This document shows, one piece after another, positions 32,773-41,650 of a stretch of 64,000 bases of DNA. Origin of the DNA: Streptococcus sp. VT 162 (GTDB lineage: Bacteria; Bacillota; Bacilli; Lactobacillales; Streptococcaceae); NCBI GenBank assembly GCA_000688775.2, contig CP007628.2, forward strand, positions 62,001-126,000. Direction: 5' to 3'. Both the position numbers and the translations under genes were made by a program. Every line of letters starts with the position of its first letter. Positions within the stretch are counted from its first letter, which is position 1. A model generated the notes under the pieces. The model saw only the letters and a list, made by a program, of their open reading frames with translations. It searched no databases and had not been told where the DNA came from.

Positions 32773-33030
32773 ATTAGAAGTTCTATCATCTAAGAAAAAT
32801 GATGAAAAAAATCATTTAACTAATGGTGTGAACGTTTAGTGTTTATCAGCTCCATTCTCTGTAATTTTGGGGGTAAAATCCACACCATTTAGATAAAATT
32901 AGTTGAATTTGATTGGAAAAACGCTTTTATAAAAGCGGAGAAAAGTCTTGATATTACGCTGTTTTTAGTCCAACTGAAATTCATACTTTCCAAACCAGGT
33001 CTTACGATTTGTAAGTAAAAGAGCAAATAA
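32773..33030. other. Intergenic, no intact gene
   Basis: About 260 bases. AATGGTGTG (32822-32830) and CACACCATT (32881-32889) are perfect inverted repeats 50 bases apart. On the minus strand short protein-like pieces occur (for example TWFGKYEFQLD) but no open gene. Probably degraded element DNA. Confidence 0.35.
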
Positions 33031-33067
33031 AAAAGAGGAGCTTGACACTAAAGTTCCTCTTCTTTTT
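33031..33067. terminator. Bidirectional terminator
   Basis: AAGAGGA/TCCTCTT stem with A-runs on the left and a T-run on the right. It serves convergent transcription from the DUF389 side and from rpmF-rpmG. Confidence 0.7.
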
Positions 33068-33095
33068 AAATAAACGAATCAGTTTCTTATTACAT

Positions 33096-33225
33096 AAAAG
33101 GTAGTGAAAAAGGTAGTGATTCGATTGATTCATATCGCAATGTAGTGAAATTTCGAAATTCAAGAATTGCTTTAAATCAAGGTTTCTAAAGTCTACTGAC
33201 GTGTAGTGAACCCTTATTTAACTTC
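33096..33225 (-). repeat. Attachment-site-like sequence at the end of rpmG
   Basis: On the minus strand the last codons of rpmG (GAAGTTAAATAAGGG) are followed by an arm containing ACTACACGTCAGTAGAC and two CACTACCTTTT repeats. It matches 29076-29207 in inverted orientation. The 3' end of rpmG is a known integration target of streptococcal mobile elements. No integrase gene is present. Confidence 0.55.
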
Positions 33226-33363
33226 GGTGAACACAACGTGCTTGCGAAGTTTTGGTGAGTATTTCTTCAATTGAAGACGGTCTGGAGTGTTACGTTTGTT
33301 TTTAGAAGTAAGGTACAAGCGTTCACCAGATTCTTTGTGTTCAAGTGTAATATTTACGCGCAT
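33214..33363 (-). CDS. rpmG: 50S ribosomal protein L33
   Basis: 49 residues: [17 protein letters not shown] at the start and [16 protein letters not shown] at the end, a complete L33 lacking zinc cysteines (the C-minus form). It is translated after rpmF on the minus strand with a GGGAGA ribosome site. Its 3' end lies inside the attachment-site-like sequence but the coding sequence is intact. Confidence 0.95.
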
Positions 33364-33378
33364 GGTATCTCCCTTCTA

Positions 33379-33561
33379 TTATTCAGCTGATGCAGCTTTA
33401 GCGATTTTACGTCCTTTGTAGTATCCTTTAAGTGATACACGGTGAGAACGTGAGTAATCTCCAGTAGTTTCGTCAAAGTTTACAGATGGAGCTGTTACTT
33501 TGTAGTGGGTACGACGTTTGTTTTTCTTCGCTTTTGAAGTGCGACGTGCAGGTACTGCCAT
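33379..33561 (-). CDS. rpmF: 50S ribosomal protein L32
   Basis: 60 residues, [20 protein letters not shown], the standard L32 start; the zinc-binding cysteines are absent (C-minus form). It is the first gene of the rpmF-rpmG operon, with AAGGAG upstream. Confidence 0.97.
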
Positions 33562-33618
33562 TTTGATTTCTCCTTTTAAGATATAATTCAGTTAGGTTTG
33601 ATTTTCATCAACTTTAAT

Positions 33619-33647
33619 AGTATATCAAAACTTTTTTGTAAAGTAAA
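33619..33647 (-). promoter_or_regulatory. rpmF-rpmG promoter
   Basis: On the minus strand TTTACT (33642-33647), 17 bases, TATACT (33619-33624). Confidence 0.65.
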
Positions 33648-33668
33648 GTTACTTGACAAAAAAAGATG

Positions 33669-33704
33669 AAAAAATTCTCCTGTCCGATCTAGCAGACAGG
33701 AGAA
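33669..33704 (-). terminator. Terminator of SPFH/RHH operon
   Basis: TTCTCCTGTC/GACAGGAGAA, a ten-base-pair stem with T6 on the minus strand. Confidence 0.85.
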
Positions 33705-33708
33705 GGTG

Positions 33709-33909
33709 TTAAATATCAATCTCAAATGGTTCGTCAATGGTTTCTGATACGTATTTTCCGTCTTTCTTCCGTTGCTTGACACACTCTGTAAGGAGATATT
33801 CGATTTGCCCATTGACTGAACGAAAGTCGTCTTCTGCCCATGATGCGAGTGCAGCGTATAACTTTGTTGAGAGTCGAAGGGGAATCTGCTTTTTTTTAGC
33901 TTCAGCCAT
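33709..33909 (-). CDS. Arc-like ribbon-helix-helix protein
   Basis: 66 residues. [40 protein letters not shown] fits a ribbon-helix-helix fold of the Arc/MetJ kind: a basic beta strand, then two helices with the S-V-N-G-Q-I turn. Downstream of an SPFH gene by two bases, it is cotranscribed. It may be a small DNA-binding regulator or an antitoxin-like partner. No toxin gene is adjacent. Confidence 0.7.
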   Translation of the reverse strand: MAEAKKKQIPLRLSTKLYAALASWAEDDFRSVNGQIEYLLTECVKQRKKDGKYVSETIDEPFEIDI

Positions 33910-33911
33910 CT

Positions 33912-34919
33912 TTAGTAAAGACTTCCTGCGTTGACAATTGGTTGTGCATCATGATTGCCACAGAGAACGACTAGGAGATTTGAAACCATGGCAGTTTTTC
34001 GTTCTTCGTCAAGTTCTACCAATTCTCCTTCATTGAGACGTTCTAGTGCCATTTCAACCATTCCCACAGCGCCGTCTACAATCATCTTACGGGCATCAAT
34101 AATGGCAGATGCTTGTTGGCGTTGAAGCATAACAGCTGCAATTTCTGGTGCATAAGCTAGATAAGTGATACGTGCTTCAAGGATTTCCAAGCCAGCATCT
34201 TCTACGCGACTTTGGATTTCTTCACGAATACGGTTAGCTACAATTTCACTAGAGCCACGGAGACTACCTTCATCTGCTTGTCCATCCCCTGTAGTATCTA
34301 CATTAGGAGACACATCGTAAGGATAGATGCGGACAATATTACGAAGGGCGCTATCACACTGCAATGAGAGATATTCTTTATAGTTATCAACGTTGAAGAC
34401 TGCTTTGGCTGTATCGACAACTCTCCAAGTTACCGCAATTCCAATTTCAACAGGGTTACCTAAGCAATCGTTAATCTTTTGACGGGAATTGCTCAAAGTC
34501 ATAACTTTGAGGGAAATCTGTTTCTTGCCAATTTCAAGGTTTACATCATTGCCATTTGATGATTTCATTCCTGAAAAAGGAGATTTTGTGCTAACATCAC
34601 CACTTTGACCAAGTCGAGTGTGGTTTGCAGGGTTGACTGCTATGCTAAAAGGATTGACAAAGTAAAAACCAGGTTCTTTGATGGTACCTGTATAATTACC
34701 AAAGAGGGTCAAAACCAGAGCTTCCTGAGGTTTGACAACTTTTAAACCAGCATGAGCTAGAACTGAAATTAAGATTAATAAAAGACCGATAATAATTCCA
34801 AAAACGTTTTCCGAACCAGCACCCATTATAAATATAAAGATACCAAGTACGAGTGTCAATTCAATGAGAATTAATGCGAATACACCATTTGGTTTTGAAT
34901 TGATTAGTTTTTCAGTCAT
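33912..34919 (-). CDS. SPFH-domain (band 7/flotillin-like) membrane protein
   Basis: 335 residues with two N-terminal hydrophobic helices (about 12-33 and 38-58), then an SPFH domain (about 65-260: [49 protein letters not shown]) and a helical C-terminus ([28 protein letters not shown]). Such proteins oligomerise on the membrane and scaffold microdomains or protease complexes. Ribosome site AGGAGG. First gene of a two-gene operon with the RHH protein. Confidence 0.87.
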   Translation of the reverse strand: MTEKLINSKPNGVFALILIELTLVLGIFIFIMGAGSENVFGIIIGLLLILISVLAHAGLKVVKPQEALVLTLFGNYTGTIKEPGFYFVNPFSIAVNPANHTRLGQSGDVSTKSPFSGMKSSNGNDVNLEIGKKQISLKVMTLSNSRQKINDCLGNPVEIGIAVTWRVVDTAKAVFNVDNYKEYLSLQCDSALRNIVRIYPYDVSPNVDTTGDGQADEGSLRGSSEIVANRIREEIQSRVEDAGLEILEARITYLAYAPEIAAVMLQRQQASAIIDARKMIVDGAVGMVEMALERLNEGELVELDEERKTAMVSNLLVVLCGNHDAQPIVNAGSLY

Positions 34920-35067
34920 AAGAATGACCTCCTGCTTTATGATATCTAAATGATATCACTTTAATTTATAAAGTCAAGAAATAAATGTAACATTTTTAAA
35001 GAAAATATTGCTGTATAGAATTTTCTGAAAATTCAAGAATTTTCTTCTGTTCATTGCCTTTAAAATG

Positions 35068-35076
35068 TGCTATAAT
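35068..35076 (+). promoter_or_regulatory. ilvD extended -10 promoter
   Basis: TGCTATAAT with a poor -35. The leader is only about 20 bases, so there is no T-box or attenuator. Confidence 0.65.
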
Positions 35077-35103
35077 AGTAAAAACTGAAACGGGAGGGAT
35101 AAG

Positions 35104-36807
35104 ATGACTGAATTAGATAAACGTCACCGCAGTAGCATTTATGATAGCATGGTTAAATCACCAAACCGTGCTATGCTTCGAGCGACTGGTATGACAGATA
35201 AGGACTTTGAAACACCGATTGTGGGAGTGATTTCGACTTGGGCGGAAAATACACCATGTAACATTCACTTGCATGATTTCGGGAAATTAGCTAAAGAAGG
35301 TGTCAAATCTGCAGGTGCTTGGCCTGTACAGTTTGGAACCATTACCGTAGCGGACGGGATTGCCATGGGAACGCCTGGTATGCGTTTCTCTCTAACATCT
35401 CGTGATATCATTGCGGACTCTATCGAGGCGGCGATGGGTGGTCACAACGTCGATGCCTTCGTTGCTATCGGTGGCTGCGACAAGAACATGCCTGGTTCTA
35501 TGATTGCTATTGCCAACATGGATATTCCAGCTATTTTCGCCTATGGTGGTACTATTGCACCGGGAAATCTTGATGGCAAAGATATTGACTTGGTTTCTGT
35601 TTTTGAGGGAATCGGAAAATGGAACCACGGTGACATGACAGCTGAGGACGTGAAACGTCTCGAATGTAATGCCTGCCCTGGCCCTGGTGGCTGTGGTGGT
35701 ATGTATACAGCTAATACCATGGCGACTGCTATTGAAGTTCTAGGTATGAGTTTGCCAGGATCTTCATCTCACCCAGCTGAATCAGCCGACAAGAAAGAAG
35801 ATATCGAAGCAGCAGGACGTGCTGTTGTCAAGATGTTGGAGCTTGGACTCAAACCATCAGATATCTTAACTCGTGAAGCTTTTGAAGATGCCATCACTGT
35901 AACTATGGCTCTCGGTGGTTCTACAAATGCCACTCTTCACTTGCTTGCCATTGCCCATGCGGCTAATGTTGACTTGTCACTTGAGGATTTCAATACAATC
36001 CAAGAGCGTGTGCCTCACTTGGCCGACTTGAAACCATCTGGTCAGTATGTCTTCCAAGACCTCTACGAAGTCGGTGGTGTGCCTGCGGTTATGAAATACC
36101 TCTTGGCAAATGGTTTCCTTCATGGCGACCGTATCACATGTACTGGTAAGACAGTCGCTGAAAACTTGGCTGACTTTGCAGACCTTACACCAGGCCAAAA
36201 AGTCATTATGCCACTTGAAAATCCAAAACGTGCAGACGGTCCGCTTATCATCTTGAACGGGAACCTTGCCCCTGACGGTGCGGTTGCCAAGGTATCAGGT
36301 GTTAAAGTGCGTCGTCACGTTGGACCTGCTAAGGTCTTTGACTCAGAAGAAGATGCGATTCAGGCCGTTCTGACAGATGAAATCGTTGATGGCGATGTTG
36401 TCGTTGTTCGTTTTGTTGGACCTAAGGGTGGTCCTGGTATGCCTGAGATGCTGTCCCTTTCTTCAATGATCGTTGGTAAAGGTCAAGGAGACAAGGTTGC
36501 CCTCTTGACGGATGGTCGTTTCTCTGGTGGTACTTATGGTCTGGTTGTCGGACATATTGCTCCTGAAGCTCAGGATGGTGGACCAATTGCCTACCTCCGT
36601 ACAGGTGATATCGTTACGGTTGACCAAGATACCAAAGAAATTTCCATGGCCGTATCCGAAGAAGAACTTGAAAAACGCAAGGCAGAAACAACCTTACCAC
36701 CACTTTACAGCCGTGGTGTCCTTGGTAAATATGCCCATATCGTATCATCTGCTTCACGCGGAGCCGTGACAGACTTCTGGAACATGGACAAGTCAGGTAA
36801 AAAGTAA
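35104..36807 (+). CDS. ilvD: Dihydroxy-acid dehydratase
   Basis: 567-residue iron-sulfur enzyme that dehydrates 2,3-dihydroxy-3-methylvalerate and 2,3-dihydroxyisovalerate in isoleucine/valine synthesis. [10 protein letters not shown] and [19 protein letters not shown] supply the cluster cysteines, and [19 protein letters not shown] is the C-terminal signature. Start ATG 35104 follows GGGAGGG. It stands alone here; the other ilv genes must be elsewhere. Confidence 0.97.
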   Translation: MTELDKRHRSSIYDSMVKSPNRAMLRATGMTDKDFETPIVGVISTWAENTPCNIHLHDFGKLAKEGVKSAGAWPVQFGTITVADGIAMGTPGMRFSLTSRDIIADSIEAAMGGHNVDAFVAIGGCDKNMPGSMIAIANMDIPAIFAYGGTIAPGNLDGKDIDLVSVFEGIGKWNHGDMTAEDVKRLECNACPGPGGCGGMYTANTMATAIEVLGMSLPGSSSHPAESADKKEDIEAAGRAVVKMLELGLKPSDILTREAFEDAITVTMALGGSTNATLHLLAIAHAANVDLSLEDFNTIQERVPHLADLKPSGQYVFQDLYEVGGVPAVMKYLLANGFLHGDRITCTGKTVAENLADFADLTPGQKVIMPLENPKRADGPLIILNGNLAPDGAVAKVSGVKVRRHVGPAKVFDSEEDAIQAVLTDEIVDGDVVVVRFVGPKGGPGMPEMLSLSSMIVGKGQGDKVALLTDGRFSGGTYGLVVGHIAPEAQDGGPIAYLRTGDIVTVDQDTKEISMAVSEEELEKRKAETTLPPLYSRGVLGKYAHIVSSASRGAVTDFWNMDKSGKK

Positions 36808-36811
36808 ACTC

Positions 36812-36926
36812 ATACTCTTCGAAAATCTCTTCAAACCACATCAACATCGCCTTGCCGTACTCAAGTACAGCCTGCGGCTAGTTTCCGGCTAGTTTCCTAG
36901 TTTGCTCTTTGATTTTCATTGAGTAT
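36812..36926 (-). repeat. BOX element (A-C type, no boxB)
   Basis: ATACTCTTCGAAAATCTCTT at the left end (boxC outer end) and GATTTTCATTGAGTAT at the right end (boxA outer end), read on the minus strand as boxA then boxC. The middle contains a small tandem duplication (GGCTAGTTTCC-like twice) and lacks a full boxB. BOX elements are abundant in pneumococcus and close relatives and support the species group. Confidence 0.88.
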
Positions 36927-36930
36927 CAAA

Positions 36931-36960
36931 AAGCAAGCCATCTTCGGCTTGCTTCTTTTT
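36931..36960 (+). terminator. Terminator after ilvD
   Basis: AAGCAAGCC/GGCTTGCTT stem with a six-base loop, then CTTTTT. A-runs on the left make it usable for the minus strand too. Confidence 0.8.
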
Positions 36961-36983
36961 ATCTTCAAAAGTGATTTGCCTGC

Positions 36984-37325
36984 TTAACGAGGTGGCAGTC
37001 CAAGGGCAATACGGCCGTAGCGACTGATTCGTGTGATCTTCCAGGCAGGCGACCAGGTAACTTCAACCTTGACATCTTCGATACCCTCGATTTGTTTCAG
37101 ACCGGCCACGATTTCGATAGGCAGGCTTTCGGCGCAATCGCAGGCAGTGTCGGTAAAGGTCATGACAATCTTACAGAGACCTGTTTCATCCAGATTAATT
37201 TCATAAATCAAGCCCAGATTGTACACATCCAATTCCACATCTGTATCAAAAACCTTCTCTAGTTTTTCGATAATTTGGTCTTGTAAGGCCAAAGCGCGGT
37301 CATTGATTTTGATATCGTCTCTCAT
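36984..37325 (-). CDS. MIP18/SufT-like iron-sulfur assembly protein
   Basis: 113 residues of the DUF59/PaaD family: ALQDQIIEKLEKVFDTDVELDVYNLGLIY, then the loop TDTACDCAESLPIEIV with a cysteine in the conserved position and a C-terminal VTWSPAW motif. The family helps mature Fe-S proteins. Its neighbour IlvD is an Fe-S enzyme, although the two genes are convergent and not an operon. Confidence 0.82.
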   Translation of the reverse strand: MRDDIKINDRALALQDQIIEKLEKVFDTDVELDVYNLGLIYEINLDETGLCKIVMTFTDTACDCAESLPIEIVAGLKQIEGIEDVKVEVTWSPAWKITRISRYGRIALGLPPR

Positions 37326-37492
37326 AACAGTCCCTCCACGTGATAAATATCCTCTATTTTCTCATAATTCTGACAATTTGGCAAGTTTTTGATGAATTTT
37401 CTGAAAAGACTCTCTTGAGATTTTCTCCTCTCACTGTTTTAATCCCTCTATTTATGGTAAAATAAGACTATTAAGTTTAAAGAGGATTCCCT

Positions 37493-38773
37493 ATGAAATT
37501 ACAAAAACCAAAAGGAACGCAGGATATTTTACCGGCTGAGTCTGCCAAGTGGCAGTATGTTGAGGGCTTTGCCCGTGAAATTTTCAAGCGCTATAACTAT
37601 GCAGAAGTGCGCACGCCTATTTTTGAGCATTACGAGGTCATCAGTCGCTCTGTCGGAGATACAACGGATATCGTAACCAAGGAAATGTACGATTTTTATG
37701 ACAAGGGTGACCGCCATATTACCCTCCGTCCAGAAGGAACTGCGCCCGTTGTCCGCTCTTATGTGGAAAATAAACTCTTCGCCCCAGAAGTGCAAAAGCC
37801 AAGTAAGTTCTATTACATGGGTCCTATGTTCCGTTATGAGCGTCCACAAGCAGGGCGTTTGCGCCAGTTCCACCAGATTGGTGTCGAGTGCTTTGGCTCT
37901 AGTAATCCAGCTACCGATGTGGAAACCATCGCTATGGCGGCTCATTTCTTGAAAGAAATCGGCATCCAAGGTGTCAAATTGCACCTCAATACGCTTGGAA
38001 ATCCTGAGAGCCGTGCAGCCTACCGTCAGGCCTTGATCGACTATTTAACACCGCTCAAGGAGACCTTGTCGAAGGATAGCCAACGTCGTTTGGAGGAAAA
38101 TCCTCTCCGTGTCTTGGACTCTAAGGAAAAAGAAGACAAGGTGGCAGTAGAAAATGCGCCGTCTATCTTGGACTTCCTTGATGAAGAAAGCCAATCCCAC
38201 TTTGATGCTGTGCGTCAGATGTTGGAAAATCTGGGTGTAGACTATATCATCGATACCAATATGGTGCGCGGTCTGGACTATTACAACCACACGATTTTCG
38301 AGTTCATCACTGAGATTGAGGGCAATGACTTGACGGTCTGTGCGGGTGGTCGCTACGATGGTTTGGTTGCCTACTTTGGTGGTCCTGAAACTGCTGGATT
38401 TGGATTTGGCCTTGGTGTAGAGCGCCTGCTTCTCATCCTTGAAAAACAAGGGGTGGCCCTCCCTATCGAAAACGCTCTAGATGTTTATATCGCAGTCTTG
38501 GGTGAAGGAGCAAATGTTAAGGCCTTGGAATTGGTACAAGCCCTTCGCCAACAAGGATTCAAAGCAGAGCGTGATTACCTTAACCGTAAACTCAAAGCTC
38601 AGTTCAAGTCCGCCGATGTCTTTGCTGCTAAGACCCTCATCACTCTCGGAGAGAGCGAAGTCGAAAGCGGACAAGTGACAGTTAAGAACAACCAAACTCG
38701 AGAAGAAGTTCAAGTATCACTTGAGACCATTAGCCAAAACTTTTCAGAAATATTTGAAAAATTAGGCTTTTAA
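37493..38773 (+). CDS. hisS: Histidyl-tRNA synthetase
   Basis: 426-residue class II synthetase. Motif 1 region [13 protein letters not shown], motif 2 [16 protein letters not shown], the histidine A motif [13 protein letters not shown] and motif 3 [12 protein letters not shown] are all present, with the C-terminal anticodon-binding domain from about 325. Promoter TATGGTAAAAT (extended -10) just upstream; no T-box. Normal length. Confidence 0.97.
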   Translation: MKLQKPKGTQDILPAESAKWQYVEGFAREIFKRYNYAEVRTPIFEHYEVISRSVGDTTDIVTKEMYDFYDKGDRHITLRPEGTAPVVRSYVENKLFAPEVQKPSKFYYMGPMFRYERPQAGRLRQFHQIGVECFGSSNPATDVETIAMAAHFLKEIGIQGVKLHLNTLGNPESRAAYRQALIDYLTPLKETLSKDSQRRLEENPLRVLDSKEKEDKVAVENAPSILDFLDEESQSHFDAVRQMLENLGVDYIIDTNMVRGLDYYNHTIFEFITEIEGNDLTVCAGGRYDGLVAYFGGPETAGFGFGLGVERLLLILEKQGVALPIENALDVYIAVLGEGANVKALELVQALRQQGFKAERDYLNRKLKAQFKSADVFAAKTLITLGESEVESGQVTVKNNQTREEVQVSLETISQNFSEIFEKLGF

Positions 38774-38786
38774 TAGTAGAAAAACT

Positions 38787-38813
38787 GGTCAGGATCTTAT
38801 TCCTGACCTTTTT
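38787..38813 (+). terminator. hisS terminator
   Basis: GGTCAGGA/TCCTGACC stem, six-base loop, T5. Confidence 0.85.
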
Positions 38814-38840
38814 CTTTTGCAAAATGACAAAAATCTTAAA

Positions 38841-38886
38841 CTTTTTGACAAATATGCTTGTCAAAAAGAAAAAGATGTGTTACAAT
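38841..38886 (+). promoter_or_regulatory. XRE-operon promoter with palindromic operator
   Basis: CTTTTTGACA (38841-38850) and TGTCAAAAAG (38859-38868) form a perfect ten-base inverted repeat. The right arm contains the -35 TTGTCA (38858-38863), followed by 17 bases and TACAAT (38881-38886). A repressor bound here would block the promoter; the first gene encodes a likely repressor. Confidence 0.8.
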
Positions 38887-38916
38887 GTAAGCAAGTTAAG
38901 AGTAAAGGAGAAGGGA

Positions 38917-39123
38917 ATGCTTAAAAATCGTTTAAAAGAGCTTCGGGCTCGCGATGGTCTCAATCAGACCGAACTTGCCAAGCTAGCAGGAGTTTCCAGA
39001 CAGACCATCAGTTTGTTAGAACGGGATGAGTACACCCCATCCATCGTTATTGCCCTGAAGATTGCTCAGATATTCCATGAGCCAGTCGAGTCAGTCTTTC
39101 GTATAGAGGAGGATGAGGAATGA
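38917..39123 (+). CDS. XRE/Cro-type regulator
   Basis: 68 residues, almost only a helix-turn-helix: LKELRARDGLNQTELAKLAGVSRQTISLLERDEYTPS. It belongs to the short YozG/PBSX-type class usually found beside membrane proteins. ATG 38917 has AAAGGAGAAGGG upstream. Its stop overlaps the next ATG. It probably represses its own operon through the palindrome upstream. Confidence 0.9.
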   Translation: MLKNRLKELRARDGLNQTELAKLAGVSRQTISLLERDEYTPSIVIALKIAQIFHEPVESVFRIEEDEE

Positions 39124-39308
39124 ATAAGTATAAAGTAATTTATTATATGAGTGTTTTTGCCTTTATTGTGAATGCTTTTGCTATGATTGGAACATTACTG
39201 GGTTGGTTCTATTTTGTTGAAAGTAAGTATTTGTTTTGGATTAATTTAGTCCTCTTGTCCATTTTCAATCGGTTGAAGAAAAAGGAGAAAAATGATGAAC
39301 AAGTATAA
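39120..39308 (+). CDS. Small two-helix membrane protein A
   Basis: 62 residues: MNKYKVIYYMSV, two hydrophobic helices (about 8-30 and 36-48) and a Lys-rich end. It is a paralogue of the next protein with the same first seven residues. It overlaps the regulator gene by four bases. Function unknown. Confidence 0.75.
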   Translation: MNKYKVIYYMSVFAFIVNAFAMIGTLLGWFYFVESKYLFWINLVLLSIFNRLKKKEKNDEQV

Positions 39309-39492
39309 AGTAATCTATTATGTAGTTGCCATAGCTCTATTAGTCAGCGTATTTCTACTGATTGGGATGGACCTAGGCTGGTTTAATCCATATCAAAGCG
39401 ACCAATTTGTTTGGACCTACTTTGCTCTCATCCCAGTAGTTGACTGGATTGAAAAGAAATCCAAAAATCTAGCAAGTGAAAAAGGAGAATGA
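39295..39492 (+). CDS. Small two-helix membrane protein B
   Basis: 65 residues, MNKYKVIYYVVAIALLV, the same design as the preceding protein but diverged afterwards. ATG 39295 is chosen because AGGAG is seven bases away; another ATG is directly before it. Overlaps its neighbour. Function unknown. Confidence 0.75.
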   Translation: MNKYKVIYYVVAIALLVSVFLLIGMDLGWFNPYQSDQFVWTYFALIPVVDWIEKKSKNLASEKGE

Positions 39493-39494
39493 AT

Positions 39495-39845
39495 ATGAAA
39501 AAGTTTTTAGCAGGTTTTCAAGTCGATACTGAGCACAAAGAACTTGCGGGTGTTTGTGCAGGTTTAGGAAATTATTTTAACATTCAAGCCAATATCGTTC
39601 GTTTGGTGACAGTCTTGCTGTTTCTCTCTTCGACAGAGATTGGGATTATAACAGTAACTCTCTATGCCTATCTAGCAGGTTGGCTTGGCAATGAACCCTT
39701 GGGAGATGGAGCAAAAAAAGCTAGAAACCAAGCTATTCTCTTGTTTGCTGTTTGTTTGATTTTGGTGTCACTTGGAACAGAAGGTTTGGTCGCTATCTTT
39801 GAGTCAGGTAAGGACTTTGGTCAATGGTTGGTTGGATTAGTTTAG
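39495..39845 (+). CDS. PspC-domain membrane protein
   Basis: 116 residues. The N-terminal PspC domain FQVDTEHKELAGVCAGLGNYFNIQANIVRLVTVLLFL is followed by a second helix and a third near the C-terminus. PspC proteins sense or respond to envelope stress. ATG 39495 with AAAGGAG upstream; an ATG at 39489 is too close to the ribosome site. Confidence 0.85.
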   Translation: MKKFLAGFQVDTEHKELAGVCAGLGNYFNIQANIVRLVTVLLFLSSTEIGIITVTLYAYLAGWLGNEPLGDGAKKARNQAILLFAVCLILVSLGTEGLVAIFESGKDFGQWLVGLV

Positions 39846-39858
39846 AAAGAGGATGAAT

Positions 39859-40593
39859 ATGAAAAAGAAACGTGGATTGTTATTTTTAATGGCTTTGATC
39901 TTGGGAGGCTTCTTGGGCATGTTTGCAGGGATGTTTAAGGCCTATACCGAAAACTATGGAACCATTTTAGATGTCAAAATCGTGATTCCATGGATATCAT
40001 CTATTTGTTTACTGTTAGGTTTCATTAGTATGTTTTTGACTTTCGATTTCTTAAAGAAAAGCAGAAAATTTCACTCCTTGTATCAAGAGGAAATGGATGA
40101 TGATCTGAATGAAACCTATTATGTACAAATGTATCGTAATCTCGAGTTTGGAACTATTGCTTTTAATAGTGCAGGCGTAGCGATTTTTTTGGCTCTTTTC
40201 ATCTCAGGTAGTGAAGTAATTGTACTAAATATCAGCTATATAACCTTATCTCTTTCTTTTTTGGCATTAGTGATGATTTTCAGTGCTCAAAAATATCTCT
40301 ATAAGACCATTGCGATCGTTCGTCAGTTTGATTTGGAATTCTTCTCTACACCAAAAGATGTCTTGGACTATATAAACTCCTACGATGAAGGGGAGCGCAA
40401 GGCTAATTTAGAACAGAGTTTTCGAATTTTATTCCAATTAAACCAGTATGTCTTGCCAACTCTCTATTTTCTAATCGTTCTCTTTTCCTTACTGACAGGA
40501 GAAATTCAGTTACTAGCCTTCTTGCTTGTAGGAGCGATCCATATTTATATCAATGTGATGCAATTACCTATGGTAAAACGTTATTTCAAATAG
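39859..40593 (+). CDS. DUF3169-like membrane protein
   Basis: 244 residues with about six hydrophobic segments in pairs, separated by a charged cytoplasmic loop (FHSLYQEEMDDDLNETYYVQMYRNLE) typical of DUF3169 proteins. AGAGGA before ATG 39859. Such genes commonly sit beside short XRE regulators in streptococci. Function unknown. Confidence 0.72.
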   Translation: MKKKRGLLFLMALILGGFLGMFAGMFKAYTENYGTILDVKIVIPWISSICLLLGFISMFLTFDFLKKSRKFHSLYQEEMDDDLNETYYVQMYRNLEFGTIAFNSAGVAIFLALFISGSEVIVLNISYITLSLSFLALVMIFSAQKYLYKTIAIVRQFDLEFFSTPKDVLDYINSYDEGERKANLEQSFRILFQLNQYVLPTLYFLIVLFSLLTGEIQLLAFLLVGAIHIYINVMQLPMVKRYFK

Positions 40594-40602
40594 GAGTCTT
40601 TT

Positions 40603-41244
40603 ATGAAATTACTTAAAAATCTTGGCTGGTTTCTTCTAGCTGTCCTATCCTTTTACTTTGGCTATGGTCTGATTCAGAGTATGGCTTTATCAGCGCTTGA
40701 CCTAGGGGCTTCGATCTTTGGAGTCTTGCCACTCTATATCGCTCTGTCAGGGGCCTATGTTTATGGAGTTTACAGATGGTATCAGACAGAAAAGGTTAGC
40801 ATCCAGACGACAGCTTTTAATCGTTATATCTGGTTGCCTACTCTGGTTTTGCTAGTGGCGATTACAGCTCAGTTCTTTTTGCCAGAAGATCCGTCAGTCA
40901 ATCAACAAATCGTATCACAATTGACAGTTGCTCAGCCTGTATTTGGTTTCTTTATGGTGGTAGTCTTTGCTCCTCTGACGGAAGAACTCATCTTTAGAGG
41001 GATGCTGGCGCGTTATCTCTTTCCTAAGCAGAACAACAGCAAACAGACAGCTCTGTTTCTCCTCGTATCAAGTGTGCTTTTTGCCTTGATTCATTTTCCA
41101 GGGACTTTGCAACAGTTTTTCGTCTACGCTAGTCTTGGTTTTAGTTTAGGGCTGGCTTATATCAATAGAAGAGGTCTTCTTTACAGTATTTCTCTCCACG
41201 CTTTGAATAATTTAGTCGGCTTTTTGATGATACTCATGCTATAA
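40603..41244 (+). CDS. CPBP-family intramembrane metalloprotease
   Basis: 213 residues. The CPBP (Abi/CAAX protease) motifs are present: EELIFRGMLAR (motif 1, EExxxR), FALIHFPG (motif 2 His) and HALNN (motif 3). Seven or so helices. Relatives process peptides or provide bacteriocin self-immunity; the actual substrate here is unknown. Last larger gene of the XRE operon. Confidence 0.87.
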   Translation: MKLLKNLGWFLLAVLSFYFGYGLIQSMALSALDLGASIFGVLPLYIALSGAYVYGVYRWYQTEKVSIQTTAFNRYIWLPTLVLLVAITAQFFLPEDPSVNQQIVSQLTVAQPVFGFFMVVVFAPLTEELIFRGMLARYLFPKQNNSKQTALFLLVSSVLFALIHFPGTLQQFFVYASLGFSLGLAYINRRGLLYSISLHALNNLVGFLMILML

Positions 41245-41261
41245 TAGAGTCAGGAGGTCAC

Positions 41262-41492
41262 ATGAAACGAGTAATTTTATTAGCAGTGATACAGGCAGTC
41301 GTTCTCTTCTTTATTATCGGAGGCCTTGCCTATGCCTTTAAAGGCGATTTCTTTTACAACAATCTAGCAGTGATTTTTGCACCTATTGCAGGAATCATGC
41401 GCTTTGCGACGGCCTATGCTACAGTGATTGTTCTGCCAAAAAAAGCGGCTGAAATCGCGGAAAAACGTAAAGAAGGTCAAGAATCAAAATAA
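41262..41492 (+). CDS. Small membrane protein
   Basis: 76 residues with two hydrophobic segments (about 4-26 and 36-58) and a Lys/Glu-rich tail. CAGGAGG precedes the ATG by four bases. Its gene follows the CPBP gene closely and ends the operon. No family recognised. Confidence 0.7.
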   Translation: MKRVILLAVIQAVVLFFIIGGLAYAFKGDFFYNNLAVIFAPIAGIMRFATAYATVIVLPKKAAEIAEKRKEGQESK

Positions 41493-41494
41493 GA

Positions 41495-41525
41495 AAATCC
41501 GATGGTGTCTTCATCGGATTTTTTG
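41495..41525 (+). terminator. Terminator of XRE operon
   Basis: AATCCGATG/CATCGGATT stem with a seven-base loop, then T5. Confidence 0.85.
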
Positions 41526-41650
41526 ATGTTGTCACGATTTTTTAGCTCTTCGTTTTGATTTCTAAAGACAATCAAACTTTTCTGATGATTTTCATGAAGA
41601 GCTTGCGCTTTTATGGTAAAATAGTAACAGAATAAAAGAGGAGAGAAACA

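Noticed and set aside
37330..37492. T-box or attenuator ahead of hisS
   Set aside because: The leader after the extended -10 promoter is only a few tens of bases, without the T-box sequence or an antiterminator.
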